Positions 15,947-24,352 of a DNA stretch of 24,648 nt are shown one piece after another. Made by a program: the position numbers and the translations under genes. A model generated the notes under the pieces. That model did no database searches, was not told where the DNA came from, and saw only the letters and a program-made list of their open reading frames with translations. Origin of the DNA: Phormidesmis priestleyi (GTDB lineage: Bacteria; Cyanobacteriota; Cyanobacteriia; Phormidesmidales; Phormidesmidaceae); contig QBMP01000007.1 of NCBI GenBank assembly GCA_003242115.1, positions 11,223 through 35,870 on the forward strand, given 5' to 3'. The stretch's first letter is position 1. Every line of letters starts with the position of its first letter.

Positions 15947-18900
15947 ATGCCGACTACGCCTTTAACGCCGCTTGCTCTCAAAGATGCTCCCTCGCTGATA
16001 GAGCGAGTGTTTCCGGCGCAGAAGGTGTCGGCGGAGGCGCAGAAGGAGCGTAAGGCAAATACAGGGCAAACGCTGACGGTGCTGGGGTCTTATTGGAAGG
16101 GGCGCAAGCCGCTGATTATGGTGCGGGCGATTGTGCTGGGCTGTTTGCTGCCGGTGACGGATGATCTGGAGGCGGATCTGCATATTTTTGAACTGTTGAT
16201 GGCGATGGATGATGCGGCCTTTGGGCGGCGGGAGCCAAAGCTGAAGGTGGGGGAGATTGCGGAGCGGATTACGTTGGCGAATCCCTGGGATTTTTTTGAC
16301 TACACGAATAAGTTTTACGATGCGGACGAGATTGAGGTGCTTGAATTTCCTTTGGATGGGGCTGCGTATCCGAAGCTGAAGCTGCGCTGGAAGCGGGGGC
16401 TGGCGGATGAGCAGAAGCAGCCGCTGCTGGCGCTAGCGCTGGCGGGGTTGCCCTATGCGGAGAAGGTGAGGCTGTGTCGCAGGCCAGAGGAGTTAGATCC
16501 GCAGGGGCTGTATGGCCCAATTTGGGATGAGGTGAATGGGCACCTGGCACGGTTTGGCGTGGAGGCGGATTCTCATGAGGAGCTGGTGGAGCAGCTAGGA
16601 ATGTTGCGCTATGGGCATCGGCCACGGGTGGGGGATACGTTTTGTGGGGGTGGCTCGATTCCGTTTGAGGCGGCGCGGTTGGGGTGTGATGTGTATGCGT
16701 CGGATTTGAATCCGGTGGCTTGTATGCTGACTTGGGGGGCACTGAATATTATTGGGGCGAGTGCGGAAAAGAGAGAAGAGATTGAGAAGGCTCAGAGAGA
16801 AGTTGCAGAAGCGGTGGATCGGGAGATTACTGAGCTGGGGATTGAGCACAATGAGCGAGGGGATCGGGCGAAGGCTTTTTTGTATTGTTTGGAAACGCGG
16901 TGCCCTGAGACGGGGTGGATGGTGCCGATGGCTCCGAGTTGGGTAGTTTCGAGTGATAACAGAGTTTGTGCAAAACTTATTCCCGACTACTATCATAAAA
17001 ATTTCATAATTCAAATTATTGAAGACGCCTCTAAACAAGAAATGAAAGCAGCTTCAAAAGGCACGATACAAAATGGTCATCTCGTCTACGAGCTAGACGG
17101 AAAGATATATAAAACGTCTGTAAAAACGATTCGAGAGGACTTTAAAAGTGAAGATGGTAATAGTCGAAATAAACTAAGAATATGGAGTAACGAAGACTTT
17201 AAGCCTGATCCTGAAGACATATTACAGGAGCGCCTATATTGTATTCAATGGATTACTAAGGAATCTTTTAAAGAGCGTCGGCAAGAAACTTTTTTTGCCT
17301 CTGTTTCTGAAATAGATTTAGAGAAAGAGAGGATGATTGAACGAGTACTCAAAGAAAATATAGAATCTTGGCAAGGAAAAGGAATAATTCCCCATATGCC
17401 AATCGAATCAGGATACAACACTGATCAACCTATTCGCGAACGTGGCTGGCAATACTGGCATCACCTATTTCATCCAAGACAACTGCTGAATTTAGCAACA
17501 TTGAAGAAACATTTGCAAAATAATTCAGAGCAAGCGGCATTGTTAGTTGCATTTGCTAAGACGCTGGATCGTTCAGCTAAGCTTTGTCAATGGAGCAGTA
17601 CTTCTGCTCAAGATATCCCACTACGTGTTTTCGTTAACCAAGCTTTAAATACTTTAATGAATTGGGGTGTCAGAGCTTCTACTTCGTTTGAAGGAGCCTT
17701 TTTATTTCGTGATTTTCGTTCGTCTGGTGGTGCTAATTTTGAATCAGAGAACATACAAGTTCACGCTATACCAGCTCACAACTTGTCTAATACCTGTGAT
17801 TTTTTTATCACAGATCCTCCGTATGCCGATGCCATTAACTACGAAGAAATAACAGAATTCTTCATCGCATGGCTCCGCAAAAATCCCCCCGCCCCCTTCG
17901 ACCAATGGACTTGGGATTCCCGCCGCGCCCTAGCCATCAAAGGCGACGGCGAAGCCTTCCGCCACGGCATGGTCGAAGCTTACCGCGCCATGACCCACCA
18001 CATGCCCGACAACGGCCTGCAATGCGTCATGTTCACCCACCAAGACACAGGCGTCTGGGCTGATATGGTTTCCATCTTCTGGGCCGCTGGCCTCCAAGTC
18101 GTCAGCGCCTGGTACATCGCCACCGAAACCACCTCCGAACTCAAACAAGGCGGCTACGTCCAGGGCACCGTCACTTTGTTGCTTCGTAAACGACTCGCCA
18201 CAGCATCCACCTTTAAGCAAAGATTGCTTCCCAAAATCCGCAAAGAAGTCACCGCCCAAATCGAAGCCATGATGAACCTGAACGACGACGCTCAGGCCCA
18301 CGGCGAATCGGTCTTCAACGACTCCGACCTGCAAATGGCAGGCTACGCCGCCGCCCTAAAAGTACTCACCCAATACACCGAAGTCGATGGCCGCGACATG
18401 ACCAGCCTCGCCCTCCAACCCCGACAAAAAGGCGACACCACCGTCGTAGACGACATCGTAGAATACGCCTCCGAAATCGCCAACAACCTGCTCATTCCCG
18501 AACGCCTCAAAGAACTCAACCCAGACACCTGGAGCGAAATAACCGGCGTCGAGCGCTTCTATCTGCGCATGGTCGCCATCGAGAAGACCGGAGCCGCCAA
18601 GCTCGATAACTACCAGAACTTCTCTAAAGCCTTTAATGTCGCCTATCAGCCCCTCATGGCCTCCCTAGAAGCCAACAAAGCCAGACTCAAAGGTGCAAAA
18701 GAATTCAAACCCCGCGAGCTGACCAGCGGCGATCTGGGCGGCACCCTCCTCAGCGAACTGCTGATGGCCATTCAGGAACTGCTGAACGATAAAGAGCCCA
18801 AGGTCGTACTCGGTCAAATTCGCTCTAGCCTAGATGCCACCTACTTTCAGAAGCGCAGCCATTTGATGGCAATGGCTCACTACCTGGCGGATATGTGGCG

Positions 18901-18970
18901 CGATCGCCGTCCTGAAGAAGCCCAAAAAGCGGAAATTGTGGGCGATCGCATTCGCAACGAGGGCATTTAA
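15947..18970 (+). CDS. DUF1156 adenine-type DNA methylase, anti-phage array component
   Basis: A 1007-residue methylase of the DUF1156 (COG1743) family. The N-terminal DUF1156 part has SLIERVFPAQKVSAEAQKER. SAM motif I is DTFCGGGSIPFEA (from D230), followed by CDVYASDLNPVAC. The catalytic motif DPPY is at 623-626 (TDPPYADAINYEEITEF), and a C-terminal part GGYVQGTVTLLLRKR continues the fold. Motif I before DPPY with about 380 residues between matches an alpha-type order with the target-recognition region in the middle. It presumably N6-methylates adenine to mark self DNA (family knowledge). The stretch encoding about residues 337-640 is far more AT-rich than either side. CPETGW near 320 may be a degenerate zinc-ribbon remnant. 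No HIP1 site occurs until the last 75 bp. Confidence 0.9.
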   Translation: MPTTPLTPLALKDAPSLIERVFPAQKVSAEAQKERKANTGQTLTVLGSYWKGRKPLIMVRAIVLGCLLPVTDDLEADLHIFELLMAMDDAAFGRREPKLKVGEIAERITLANPWDFFDYTNKFYDADEIEVLEFPLDGAAYPKLKLRWKRGLADEQKQPLLALALAGLPYAEKVRLCRRPEELDPQGLYGPIWDEVNGHLARFGVEADSHEELVEQLGMLRYGHRPRVGDTFCGGGSIPFEAARLGCDVYASDLNPVACMLTWGALNIIGASAEKREEIEKAQREVAEAVDREITELGIEHNERGDRAKAFLYCLETRCPETGWMVPMAPSWVVSSDNRVCAKLIPDYYHKNFIIQIIEDASKQEMKAASKGTIQNGHLVYELDGKIYKTSVKTIREDFKSEDGNSRNKLRIWSNEDFKPDPEDILQERLYCIQWITKESFKERRQETFFASVSEIDLEKERMIERVLKENIESWQGKGIIPHMPIESGYNTDQPIRERGWQYWHHLFHPRQLLNLATLKKHLQNNSEQAALLVAFAKTLDRSAKLCQWSSTSAQDIPLRVFVNQALNTLMNWGVRASTSFEGAFLFRDFRSSGGANFESENIQVHAIPAHNLSNTCDFFITDPPYADAINYEEITEFFIAWLRKNPPAPFDQWTWDSRRALAIKGDGEAFRHGMVEAYRAMTHHMPDNGLQCVMFTHQDTGVWADMVSIFWAAGLQVVSAWYIATETTSELKQGGYVQGTVTLLLRKRLATASTFKQRLLPKIRKEVTAQIEAMMNLNDDAQAHGESVFNDSDLQMAGYAAALKVLTQYTEVDGRDMTSLALQPRQKGDTTVVDDIVEYASEIANNLLIPERLKELNPDTWSEITGVERFYLRMVAIEKTGAAKLDNYQNFSKAFNVAYQPLMASLEANKARLKGAKEFKPRELTSGDLGGTLLSELLMAIQELLNDKEPKVVLGQIRSSLDATYFQKRSHLMAMAHYLADMWRDRRPEEAQKAEIVGDRIRNEGI

Positions 18971-18988
18971 AGAGGTCGAAATCAATCG

Positions 18989-19663
18989 CTAACCCGCATA
19001 CTCGTGCAGCAAATCACCCGTTTCTGCTCTTAGTGTCTCAATGTATCCAGCGATAGCCACGATAACGTTCTTTTCTGTAGCGCGATCGCCCGAACCAAAA
19101 ACAGCCCTGCAAGCCTTATCACAATCTCTCACGGGTACAATCTTGTCGCGCACAGCTTCAAACCCATACTCACAAATATCTCGTAATATAAGCTGTTCCA
19201 AGCACCAAAATCTGTTCTTAAATAACGCTTGTAGCTCTGGCAACGCTACTTCAGCCAAAGCTTTCAAATATCGCTTGTCGCCAGTCAGTATAAACGCCTC
19301 ACCGGCCTCGTCTTTTTGCAGCACCTGAGAAACATATGTCGTCAAAACAGCCTCGCCAGCATCTATGCCCTCAAAAGTGCAAAGCTGTTCTAACAACTCG
19401 CTATCTACCCTAGCTTGGTCAATTTGAGGCAACGTCTCAGCTAGCTCAATTGTTCTCTTGTAATTTACCAACTTGGCCTCGGGCTGTCGGAGCCTACCCT
19501 TCTCTAGCTTGGCCAAATCTCCTCGAAACTTATACTTTGCCGTAGCAAGCACTCTAATCTCAGTAGGAGCCGCCTCAAAGAGTTTTATCGTTTCCTCAAA
19601 TAGCTCAAAAGTCGCTAGCTTTTTGATAATGTCGTTGTCAATACAGTAAAGGCAGCCCGTCAA
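18989..19663 (-). CDS. PIN-like nuclease, partner of ImmA/IrrE protein
   Basis: A 224-residue protein with a PIN-like arrangement of acidic residues: D9/D11 (CIDNDIIKKLA), D101/E104 (GIDAGEAVL) and D129 (ILTGDKRYLKAL), each in the right kind of strand-turn context. The C-terminal 90 residues (LFKNRFWCLEQLILRDICEYGFEAV) are extra relative to VapC. The start is TTG 19661-19663, two bases after the stop of the ImmA/IrrE gene, with GGGAGA overlapping that gene's end. An RNA- or DNA-cleaving toxin role is inferred. It converges on the DUF1156 gene with an 18-bp gap. Confidence 0.75.
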   Translation of the reverse strand: MTGCLYCIDNDIIKKLATFELFEETIKLFEAAPTEIRVLATAKYKFRGDLAKLEKGRLRQPEAKLVNYKRTIELAETLPQIDQARVDSELLEQLCTFEGIDAGEAVLTTYVSQVLQKDEAGEAFILTGDKRYLKALAEVALPELQALFKNRFWCLEQLILRDICEYGFEAVRDKIVPVRDCDKACRAVFGSGDRATEKNVIVAIAGYIETLRAETGDLLHEYAG

Positions 19664-19665
19664 CT

Positions 19666-20787
19666 CTATTCTCCCAGGATGCGCTCAAGATGATCTATAG
19701 TGTCGTCGCCTAGACTTTCCCAATCCAAGTGATTTTCTAAAAAACGGCGGATGATCGCATCGCCAGACTCCTCACAGCCCAGCTCTTGTACTGCTTTCTT
19801 CGCCAGCCCAAACTTCTGAGAATCAGCCTTCTTAGCGTGCCAAGCGTAATTAAACGCCAAAACACAAGCATCCACTGTAGGGTCTGCTTTTAGCTTTTCT
19901 TCTATCTTCGCCCTTAGCTGTCCATTGTTATAAATAGATAAGCCTTGAAAGCAATTATCGTACTGGTTTACCAGCAGCTCAACCGCAAAACGATTCGCGG
20001 CTATTTCCTCTACATCATCAGATTCGTTAATTTCATCGTCGATCAAAATCCCCGTTTTTACATGGCCCAACGCCAAGTGACCTAGCTCATGCGCCAGATG
20101 AAAAGCTAACCAAGCCGGATGCGTAGACTTATGGCTAAGCAAAATTACTGGGCGATCGCCTTGCCACTGAATCATGCCAGTTATTTTACGAGTATCTTTC
20201 GGATAATCGTTAAAATACACAACTGCAATACCGCACTGCCAACAATAGCCCAACAAACTCTCAAGATCCACTTTAGAACCCTGAGCCACAACATCCTGAC
20301 GAACCTGCTTGACTGCTGTTGGAATAGGAATGAAAGGTCGTGGTTTTAGGCTAGAAGCGACTAGCTCGGCTATCCGCGAAGCTATTTGATAAGAAACGTA
20401 CGGAATATCTGAGGCTTGCTGATGATGATATTTGAACTTAGTTGGCAGTAATGGTTTGAACTCGGCTGCTAAATCGTTTTGTAGTAAGCTTCTCAAATCC
20501 AAATGCAGCCGCTGGGCGATATGTGCCGCGCCTTCTAGTACCGCAGCCGGGATTTCATTTAGCTCATCATCCCACCAGCTAGGCAAGCCCGCCCTACGCA
20601 CGTAGCTTGCGCTCAAGCCAACCGCCGAAAGCTTCTCAAGTAGGCTAACCATAGATAAAGATTGATTCAATGACTTTACCTCCCTTTCTTTTGCTTTCTT
20701 TTTCTCTTCAAGCAAATCGACCTCATTTATAGCTCTAAAACTTGGGAACGCTGTTACCCTCTTATCACTAGGTTTTATCGTATCCAT
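19666..20787 (-). CDS. ImmA/IrrE-family metallopeptidase
   Basis: A 373-residue protein with the zinc peptidase motif HELGH (233-237) in FHLAHELGHLALGH and a downstream glutamate pair (E260/E261) in VEEIAANRFAVELL, the M78/COG2856 pattern. In ImmA and IrrE this domain cleaves or inactivates a transcription repressor after a stress signal. The N-terminal half has a charged helix (27-40), then a helical region (LLEKLSAVGLSASYVRRAGLP), but I see no clear XRE helix-turn-helix. It is transcribed with the PIN-like gene (2-bp gap) and divergent from the helicase with only 33 bp between start codons. A regulator/antitoxin role towards the PIN-like partner is likely by analogy with other ImmA-type toxin-antitoxin pairs. 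Confidence 0.85.
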   Translation of the reverse strand: MDTIKPSDKRVTAFPSFRAINEVDLLEEKKKAKEREVKSLNQSLSMVSLLEKLSAVGLSASYVRRAGLPSWWDDELNEIPAAVLEGAAHIAQRLHLDLRSLLQNDLAAEFKPLLPTKFKYHHQQASDIPYVSYQIASRIAELVASSLKPRPFIPIPTAVKQVRQDVVAQGSKVDLESLLGYCWQCGIAVVYFNDYPKDTRKITGMIQWQGDRPVILLSHKSTHPAWLAFHLAHELGHLALGHVKTGILIDDEINESDDVEEIAANRFAVELLVNQYDNCFQGLSIYNNGQLRAKIEEKLKADPTVDACVLAFNYAWHAKKADSQKFGLAKKAVQELGCEESGDAIIRRFLENHLDWESLGDDTIDHLERILGE

Positions 20788-20820
20788 TCTATCAATATCT
20801 CAGACCTTGCGACCTCTGAT
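20788..20820. promoter_or_regulatory. 33-bp divergent control region with small dyad
   Basis: Only 33 bp separate the start codons of the ImmA/IrrE gene and the helicase. TCAGA (20800-20804) and TCTGA (20815-20819) form an inverted repeat with 10-nt spacing. The two promoters cannot both fit here without overlap, so either transcription starts lie inside the opposite coding region or one transcript is leaderless. A shared operator is possible but unproven. Confidence 0.3.
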
Positions 20821-22629
20821 ATGAATTCTCCCTTAATTCAGCGTTTTTCCTCCAGAACTCAGCGCCTAGATCACACCATTCTCACAAAGTACCTCAAGCA
20901 GGCCCGACGCTACCACCGGATTGCAGGCTACTTCACCTCATCGCTGTTTGAGATTGCCGGAGAATACATTAATAGCATCGAAGACGTTCGGATCGTTTGC
21001 AATTCCGATGTTCGTTCTGAAGATATTAAAGTCGCCAAGATTCAGGAATCTAAGCTACTAGGCCGCTTAAACGACCTGCCTGTAGAAGCAGAATCGCTGC
21101 TGAACAGACCCCGCTACAAATGGCTTTACGAATTTCTGGGCAATCATCCCAATGCGATCCGAGTCGCACCCGACGACTTCTGTGGCTTCGTTCACGGCAA
21201 AGCAGGCGTGATTGAACTGCATGACGGTCGCCGGATTGGTTTCATGGGCTCCATGAACGAAACTAGAGCCGGATGGCAAGCCCATTACGAAATCGTCTGG
21301 TCGGACGAAAGCCCCGAAGGCGTCGATTGGATACAGTCTGAATTTGACGCGCTGTGGGCAAAAGCCGTACCGCTGCCGAGAGCCGTCGTGCAGGAAGTAG
21401 GCCGTCGCGCTCATCGGATTGAAATTGAGCTAGGCGAGCAACCTGACGATGAGAGTCTAGCTCCCGCTGCGCTGGTCGAATCGCCTATGTACCGGGAGGG
21501 CCTTTCTCTATCGCCCTGGCAGCGAGCCTTTGTTTCGGAATGTATGAAGCACCTACGCTGGCATGGCGTGGTCAGACTGCTGATCGCCGATGAGGTGGGC
21601 CTTGGCAAAACCCTTTCTTTAGCGACGGCAGCCCTCACGCTCACACTCATCAACGAACAAGAAATTGCCCAGCGTGGTGCGCGATCGCGCCGCCGCCCTA
21701 TTGTCATCTTTGCCCCTTCTTCCCTCACCGAACAGTGGCAAACGGAACTGCTCGATAAGCTAGGGCTCCCCTGCGCCCGCTGGTCATCGCGGCAAAAGGT
21801 CTGGCTTGACTCTGAAGAGAGAGCCATCTCGCCTACTGGCCCCGAGAACGTCGTGAGGTGCCCGCTACGCATTGGCATTATTTCAACTGGCCTGATTGTC
21901 CAGCCCACTCGGGAGCGAGAGCTGCTGAGCCAGGTGAATTTTGAAATCCTGATCCAGGACGAGTCGCATAAATCGCGTACTAAGCAAGGAATGGGCAAGG
22001 ACGCTGGCCAACCTAACGCGCTGTTACAGTTTATGCTGGCCGCTGCTGGTCGCTCTAAGCATGTGCTGCTAGGCACCGCCACGCCGATGCAAACTCAAGT
22101 TGACGATCTGTGGGATCAGCTCAAAATTTTGCACCAGGGCGATGGTCGGTTTGTCTTGGGCAATGACTTTAGTCCCTGGCATTACCCAGAACAGGTAGTG
22201 CCAGTATTGACGGGAAAGGAGAAAATTGATGATATGGAAGTGGCTTGGCGGTATGTGCGATCGCCCTTGCCGCCATTAGAGTCCTCCAACGAAAGCGACT
22301 TCCGACGAGTCATTCACGAAGTTCGTGGAGAATTAGGGCTCAAACCCCGAGATTTTGATACGGCTGCTCCGGTTGTAGCGTTACCCCGCGCTGTCCGTGA
22401 CGACCTAGAAGATTTGATGGATAGCGAAAAATCAAATATGGGATTCTTTCAGCGCCATAACCCCATTGTCCGCCATGTCGTACTGCGTAAGCGAAAGGTA
22501 CTAGAAGACGCCGGAATCCTTGAGAAAGATAGGTGTAGACCTTCATCCAAACCCAGAAAAAAGCCGCGATCCGAATACCTTTGCCGTTCTGTTTCAGCAA
22601 CGCGCACTCAGAACCAGCGAAGCGTTTGA
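20821..22629 (+). CDS. PLD-SNF2 helicase/nuclease, N-terminal fragment (frameshifted)
   Basis: The first 569 residues are an intact N-terminal part; the last 33 (from about 22528) are out-of-frame sequence. Residues 1-185 are a phospholipase D-like domain: H125-G-K127 and GSMNET (143-148) make the HxK...GSxN half-motif of this nuclease class. Residues about 228-560 are the first SNF2/superfamily 2 motor lobe: ADEVGLGKT (256-264), APSSLTEQW, the DEAH-box variant DESH (380-383) and GTATPMQ (418-424). Such PLD-helicase proteins accompany DUF499 and DUF1156 genes in defence loci. The second lobe is encoded in the next frame. As read, the motor is split and should not hydrolyse ATP productively. 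Confidence 0.88.
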   Translation: MNSPLIQRFSSRTQRLDHTILTKYLKQARRYHRIAGYFTSSLFEIAGEYINSIEDVRIVCNSDVRSEDIKVAKIQESKLLGRLNDLPVEAESLLNRPRYKWLYEFLGNHPNAIRVAPDDFCGFVHGKAGVIELHDGRRIGFMGSMNETRAGWQAHYEIVWSDESPEGVDWIQSEFDALWAKAVPLPRAVVQEVGRRAHRIEIELGEQPDDESLAPAALVESPMYREGLSLSPWQRAFVSECMKHLRWHGVVRLLIADEVGLGKTLSLATAALTLTLINEQEIAQRGARSRRRPIVIFAPSSLTEQWQTELLDKLGLPCARWSSRQKVWLDSEERAISPTGPENVVRCPLRIGIISTGLIVQPTRERELLSQVNFEILIQDESHKSRTKQGMGKDAGQPNALLQFMLAAAGRSKHVLLGTATPMQTQVDDLWDQLKILHQGDGRFVLGNDFSPWHYPEQVVPVLTGKEKIDDMEVAWRYVRSPLPPLESSNESDFRRVIHEVRGELGLKPRDFDTAAPVVALPRAVRDDLEDLMDSEKSNMGFFQRHNPIVRHVVLRKRKVLEDAGILEKDRCRPSSKPRKKPRSEYLCRSVSATRTQNQRSV

Positions 22630-23587
22630 AAATGCCTATGAAGCTGCCCAAGCCTTTGGCCGCGCCTATGGCAGACGAGTCGGCGGCGGTGGGTTCATGA
22701 AAAATTTGGTGACTCAGCGCCTTTGCTCTAGCTGTGTAGCCGGGTTGAATACCGCTCAGAAGCTGCTAGAACGACAGGCGATTGAAGACGACAGTGAACA
22801 AGAGACAATGCAAGACATTGACCTGGCGATCGCTGAGCAAGAAGCGCTTCATGACCTGATCAATGCCCTGAAGGGAATGCAGGGAGAAGACCCAAAGCTA
22901 AAGGCCGTCAAACACTACCTTGCTCAGGAAAACTGGGTTCAGCACGGTTGCATCATCTTTAGTCAGTATTACGACACTGCCGCCTGGGTCGCAGAAAATC
23001 TAGCAACCCTTTTTCCCGATCAGCTTATTGGCCTCTACGCTGGCGCAGATAAAAGCGCCCTGTTTCGCGGGCCAGAAAACCCAAACAGAGCCAAACGAGA
23101 AACACTGAAGAAAATGGTAGAAGACCAAGCTATCCGTATTATGGTCGCAACCGATGCTGCCTGTGAGGGGCTCAACCTTCAGCGCCTTGGTACCCTCATC
23201 AATGTCGATTTACCTTGGAATCCAACTCGCCTGGAGCAGCGGATTGGCCGCATTAAACGCTTTGGCCAGACGCGCCCCACGGTAGACATGCTCAACTTGG
23301 TCTACCAAGGCACCGTTGATGAAAACATCTACGAACGCCTTTCAGCTCGTATGAAAGATCGCTTTGACCTCTTTGGCTCTCTGCCAGATACCATCGAAGA
23401 CTCCTGGATTGATAACGTTGAGACGCTTGACGAAAAGCTCGATGAGTACATCGACGCTCAAAAGCGAGTGAATGGCTTTGACATCCGATATAACGAGAAC
23501 CTTGACGCCGAGGAAGATGAATGGCGTAACTGCGCTAAAGTTCTTTCTCGAAGGAGCATTGATACGCTGATGAGGAATGGCTGGTAA
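22520..23587 (+). CDS. PLD-SNF2 helicase/nuclease, C-terminal fragment (frameshifted)
   Basis: This frame carries the second helicase lobe: CIIFSQYYDTAAWVAENLA, the motif V region VATDAACEGLNLQ, INVDLPWNPTRLEQ and motif VI QRIGRIKRFGQ, then a C-terminal tail VDENIYERLSARMKDRFDLFG. The continuation from the upstream fragment is natural at about 22529 (IGVDLHPNPEKSRDP). Joining residues 1-569 of the upstream frame with 352 residues here gives about 921 aa. The apparent TTG start at 22520 is simply where the frame opens; nothing suggests independent translation. CSSC (about residue 69) is the only close cysteine pair. It is the last gene of the array. Confidence 0.85.
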   Translation: MRKIGVDLHPNPEKSRDPNTFAVLFQQRALRTSEAFENAYEAAQAFGRAYGRRVGGGGFMKNLVTQRLCSSCVAGLNTAQKLLERQAIEDDSEQETMQDIDLAIAEQEALHDLINALKGMQGEDPKLKAVKHYLAQENWVQHGCIIFSQYYDTAAWVAENLATLFPDQLIGLYAGADKSALFRGPENPNRAKRETLKKMVEDQAIRIMVATDAACEGLNLQRLGTLINVDLPWNPTRLEQRIGRIKRFGQTRPTVDMLNLVYQGTVDENIYERLSARMKDRFDLFGSLPDTIEDSWIDNVETLDEKLDEYIDAQKRVNGFDIRYNENLDAEEDEWRNCAKVLSRRSIDTLMRNGW

Positions 23588-23880
23588 GCGCCCCAATTTT
23601 CTTGCATAGCCAAGTACGATGACTGGTATGGGATGTCTTCGAACTGCACCTCTTTCGCTATCTCTTGAGGCACAATATTCAAACTGCGGTACAGAAATGA
23701 AACCGCTGCGTCTCCTTCCGTTTCATATCTGCCCCAAAGCGTTGCTGTCGGGTACCGAGTCTCCACAGGAGCTGTCATTGAGATATCGTTGCTGCTAATG
23801 TGGCGAAACAGCGGGGAAAATCCTCTTGATGATGCACTCGCCAGATTACCCGTCAACGCTGTCTGTTCTGCTTTACTCAT
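23458..23880 (-). pseudogene. SOUL-type haem-binding protein, 3'-truncated
   Basis: Residues about 13-85 match the SOUL/HBP family: GFSPLFRHISSNDISMTAPVE corresponds to the family's FRYISGxN...MTAPV core, then AVSFLYRSLNIVP and VEDIP-like VQFEDIP. From about residue 86 the resemblance ends, and the rest of the frame from residue 98 is antisense to the last 130 bp of the helicase gene, with Ser-rich noise-like sequence. Family members continue for some 60-70 residues more, so the 3' third is missing. The start ATG overlaps the previous gene's stop (ATGAGTAA), so it was the second gene of a coupled pair. The break coincides with the right end of the defence array. Confidence 0.7.
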
Positions 23881-24352
23881 CTATTGAGCGATCCCAAGCC
23901 TGAAAGCGTCTTACCTTGCTGGCAAAGCCGGACGCTTTAAATTTTTCTAGCCGTAAAGGTGTGGGCTGCACCGAAGGCACCGAAATTCTAACTGCGAAGG
24001 GGCTTTCGCCGACGGGTACCGACTCAATGCCGCCTAGACGAAAGCGATTTTTCATGACCGGGTTATCTTCCGCGTCGTAAATTCGCCCAAAAATATCGGC
24101 ATCGACAATATCTCTGCCAGAATTATTGATGGCTGTGCCTTTAATCAAATAACAGGTCGCCTGCTGAGAAGATCCGCTCGTCGTCAAATTTTCGGCATAG
24201 GCCGCATCGGCGGGGCACTCTTCAGCCACCAAATCTTTTAGGGTAATTTGGGTAAGGGCATGGGCCGCAGGCACCCAGCTAAAAAAGCAAAGGCAGGCCG
24301 CTAGCAACACGGAAAGCGTCTTAACAGCAGAAAAACGGTTACGCAACTTCAT
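23873..24352 (-). CDS. Small secreted protein of unknown function
   Basis: With the start at 24352 the protein begins MKLRNRFSAVKTLSVLLAAC, a good signal peptide, with likely cleavage after VPAAHA (about residue 32). An upstream ATG at 24367 adds only MLLLT. The mature part (about 127 aa) has two cysteines (EECPADA, ATCYLIKG) that may form a disulfide, and a beta-rich stretch (TAINNSGRDIVDADIFGRIYDAEDNPV) that reads like an extracellular beta-sandwich of the kind with substituent-binding roles. I do not recognise the family. It overlaps the SOUL gene start by 8 bp, so the two were translationally coupled; periplasmic action is likely. Confidence 0.75.
   Translation of the reverse strand: MKLRNRFSAVKTLSVLLAACLCFFSWVPAAHALTQITLKDLVAEECPADAAYAENLTTSGSSQQATCYLIKGTAINNSGRDIVDADIFGRIYDAEDNPVMKNRFRLGGIESVPVGESPFAVRISVPSVQPTPLRLEKFKASGFASKVRRFQAWDRSIDE

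Noticed and set aside
22520..22535. Programmed frameshift as the firm explanation for the split helicase
   Set aside because: A +1 shift would be needed and no classic slippery stop context or stimulatory structure is evident; a single inserted base is simpler. Kept only as an alternative.
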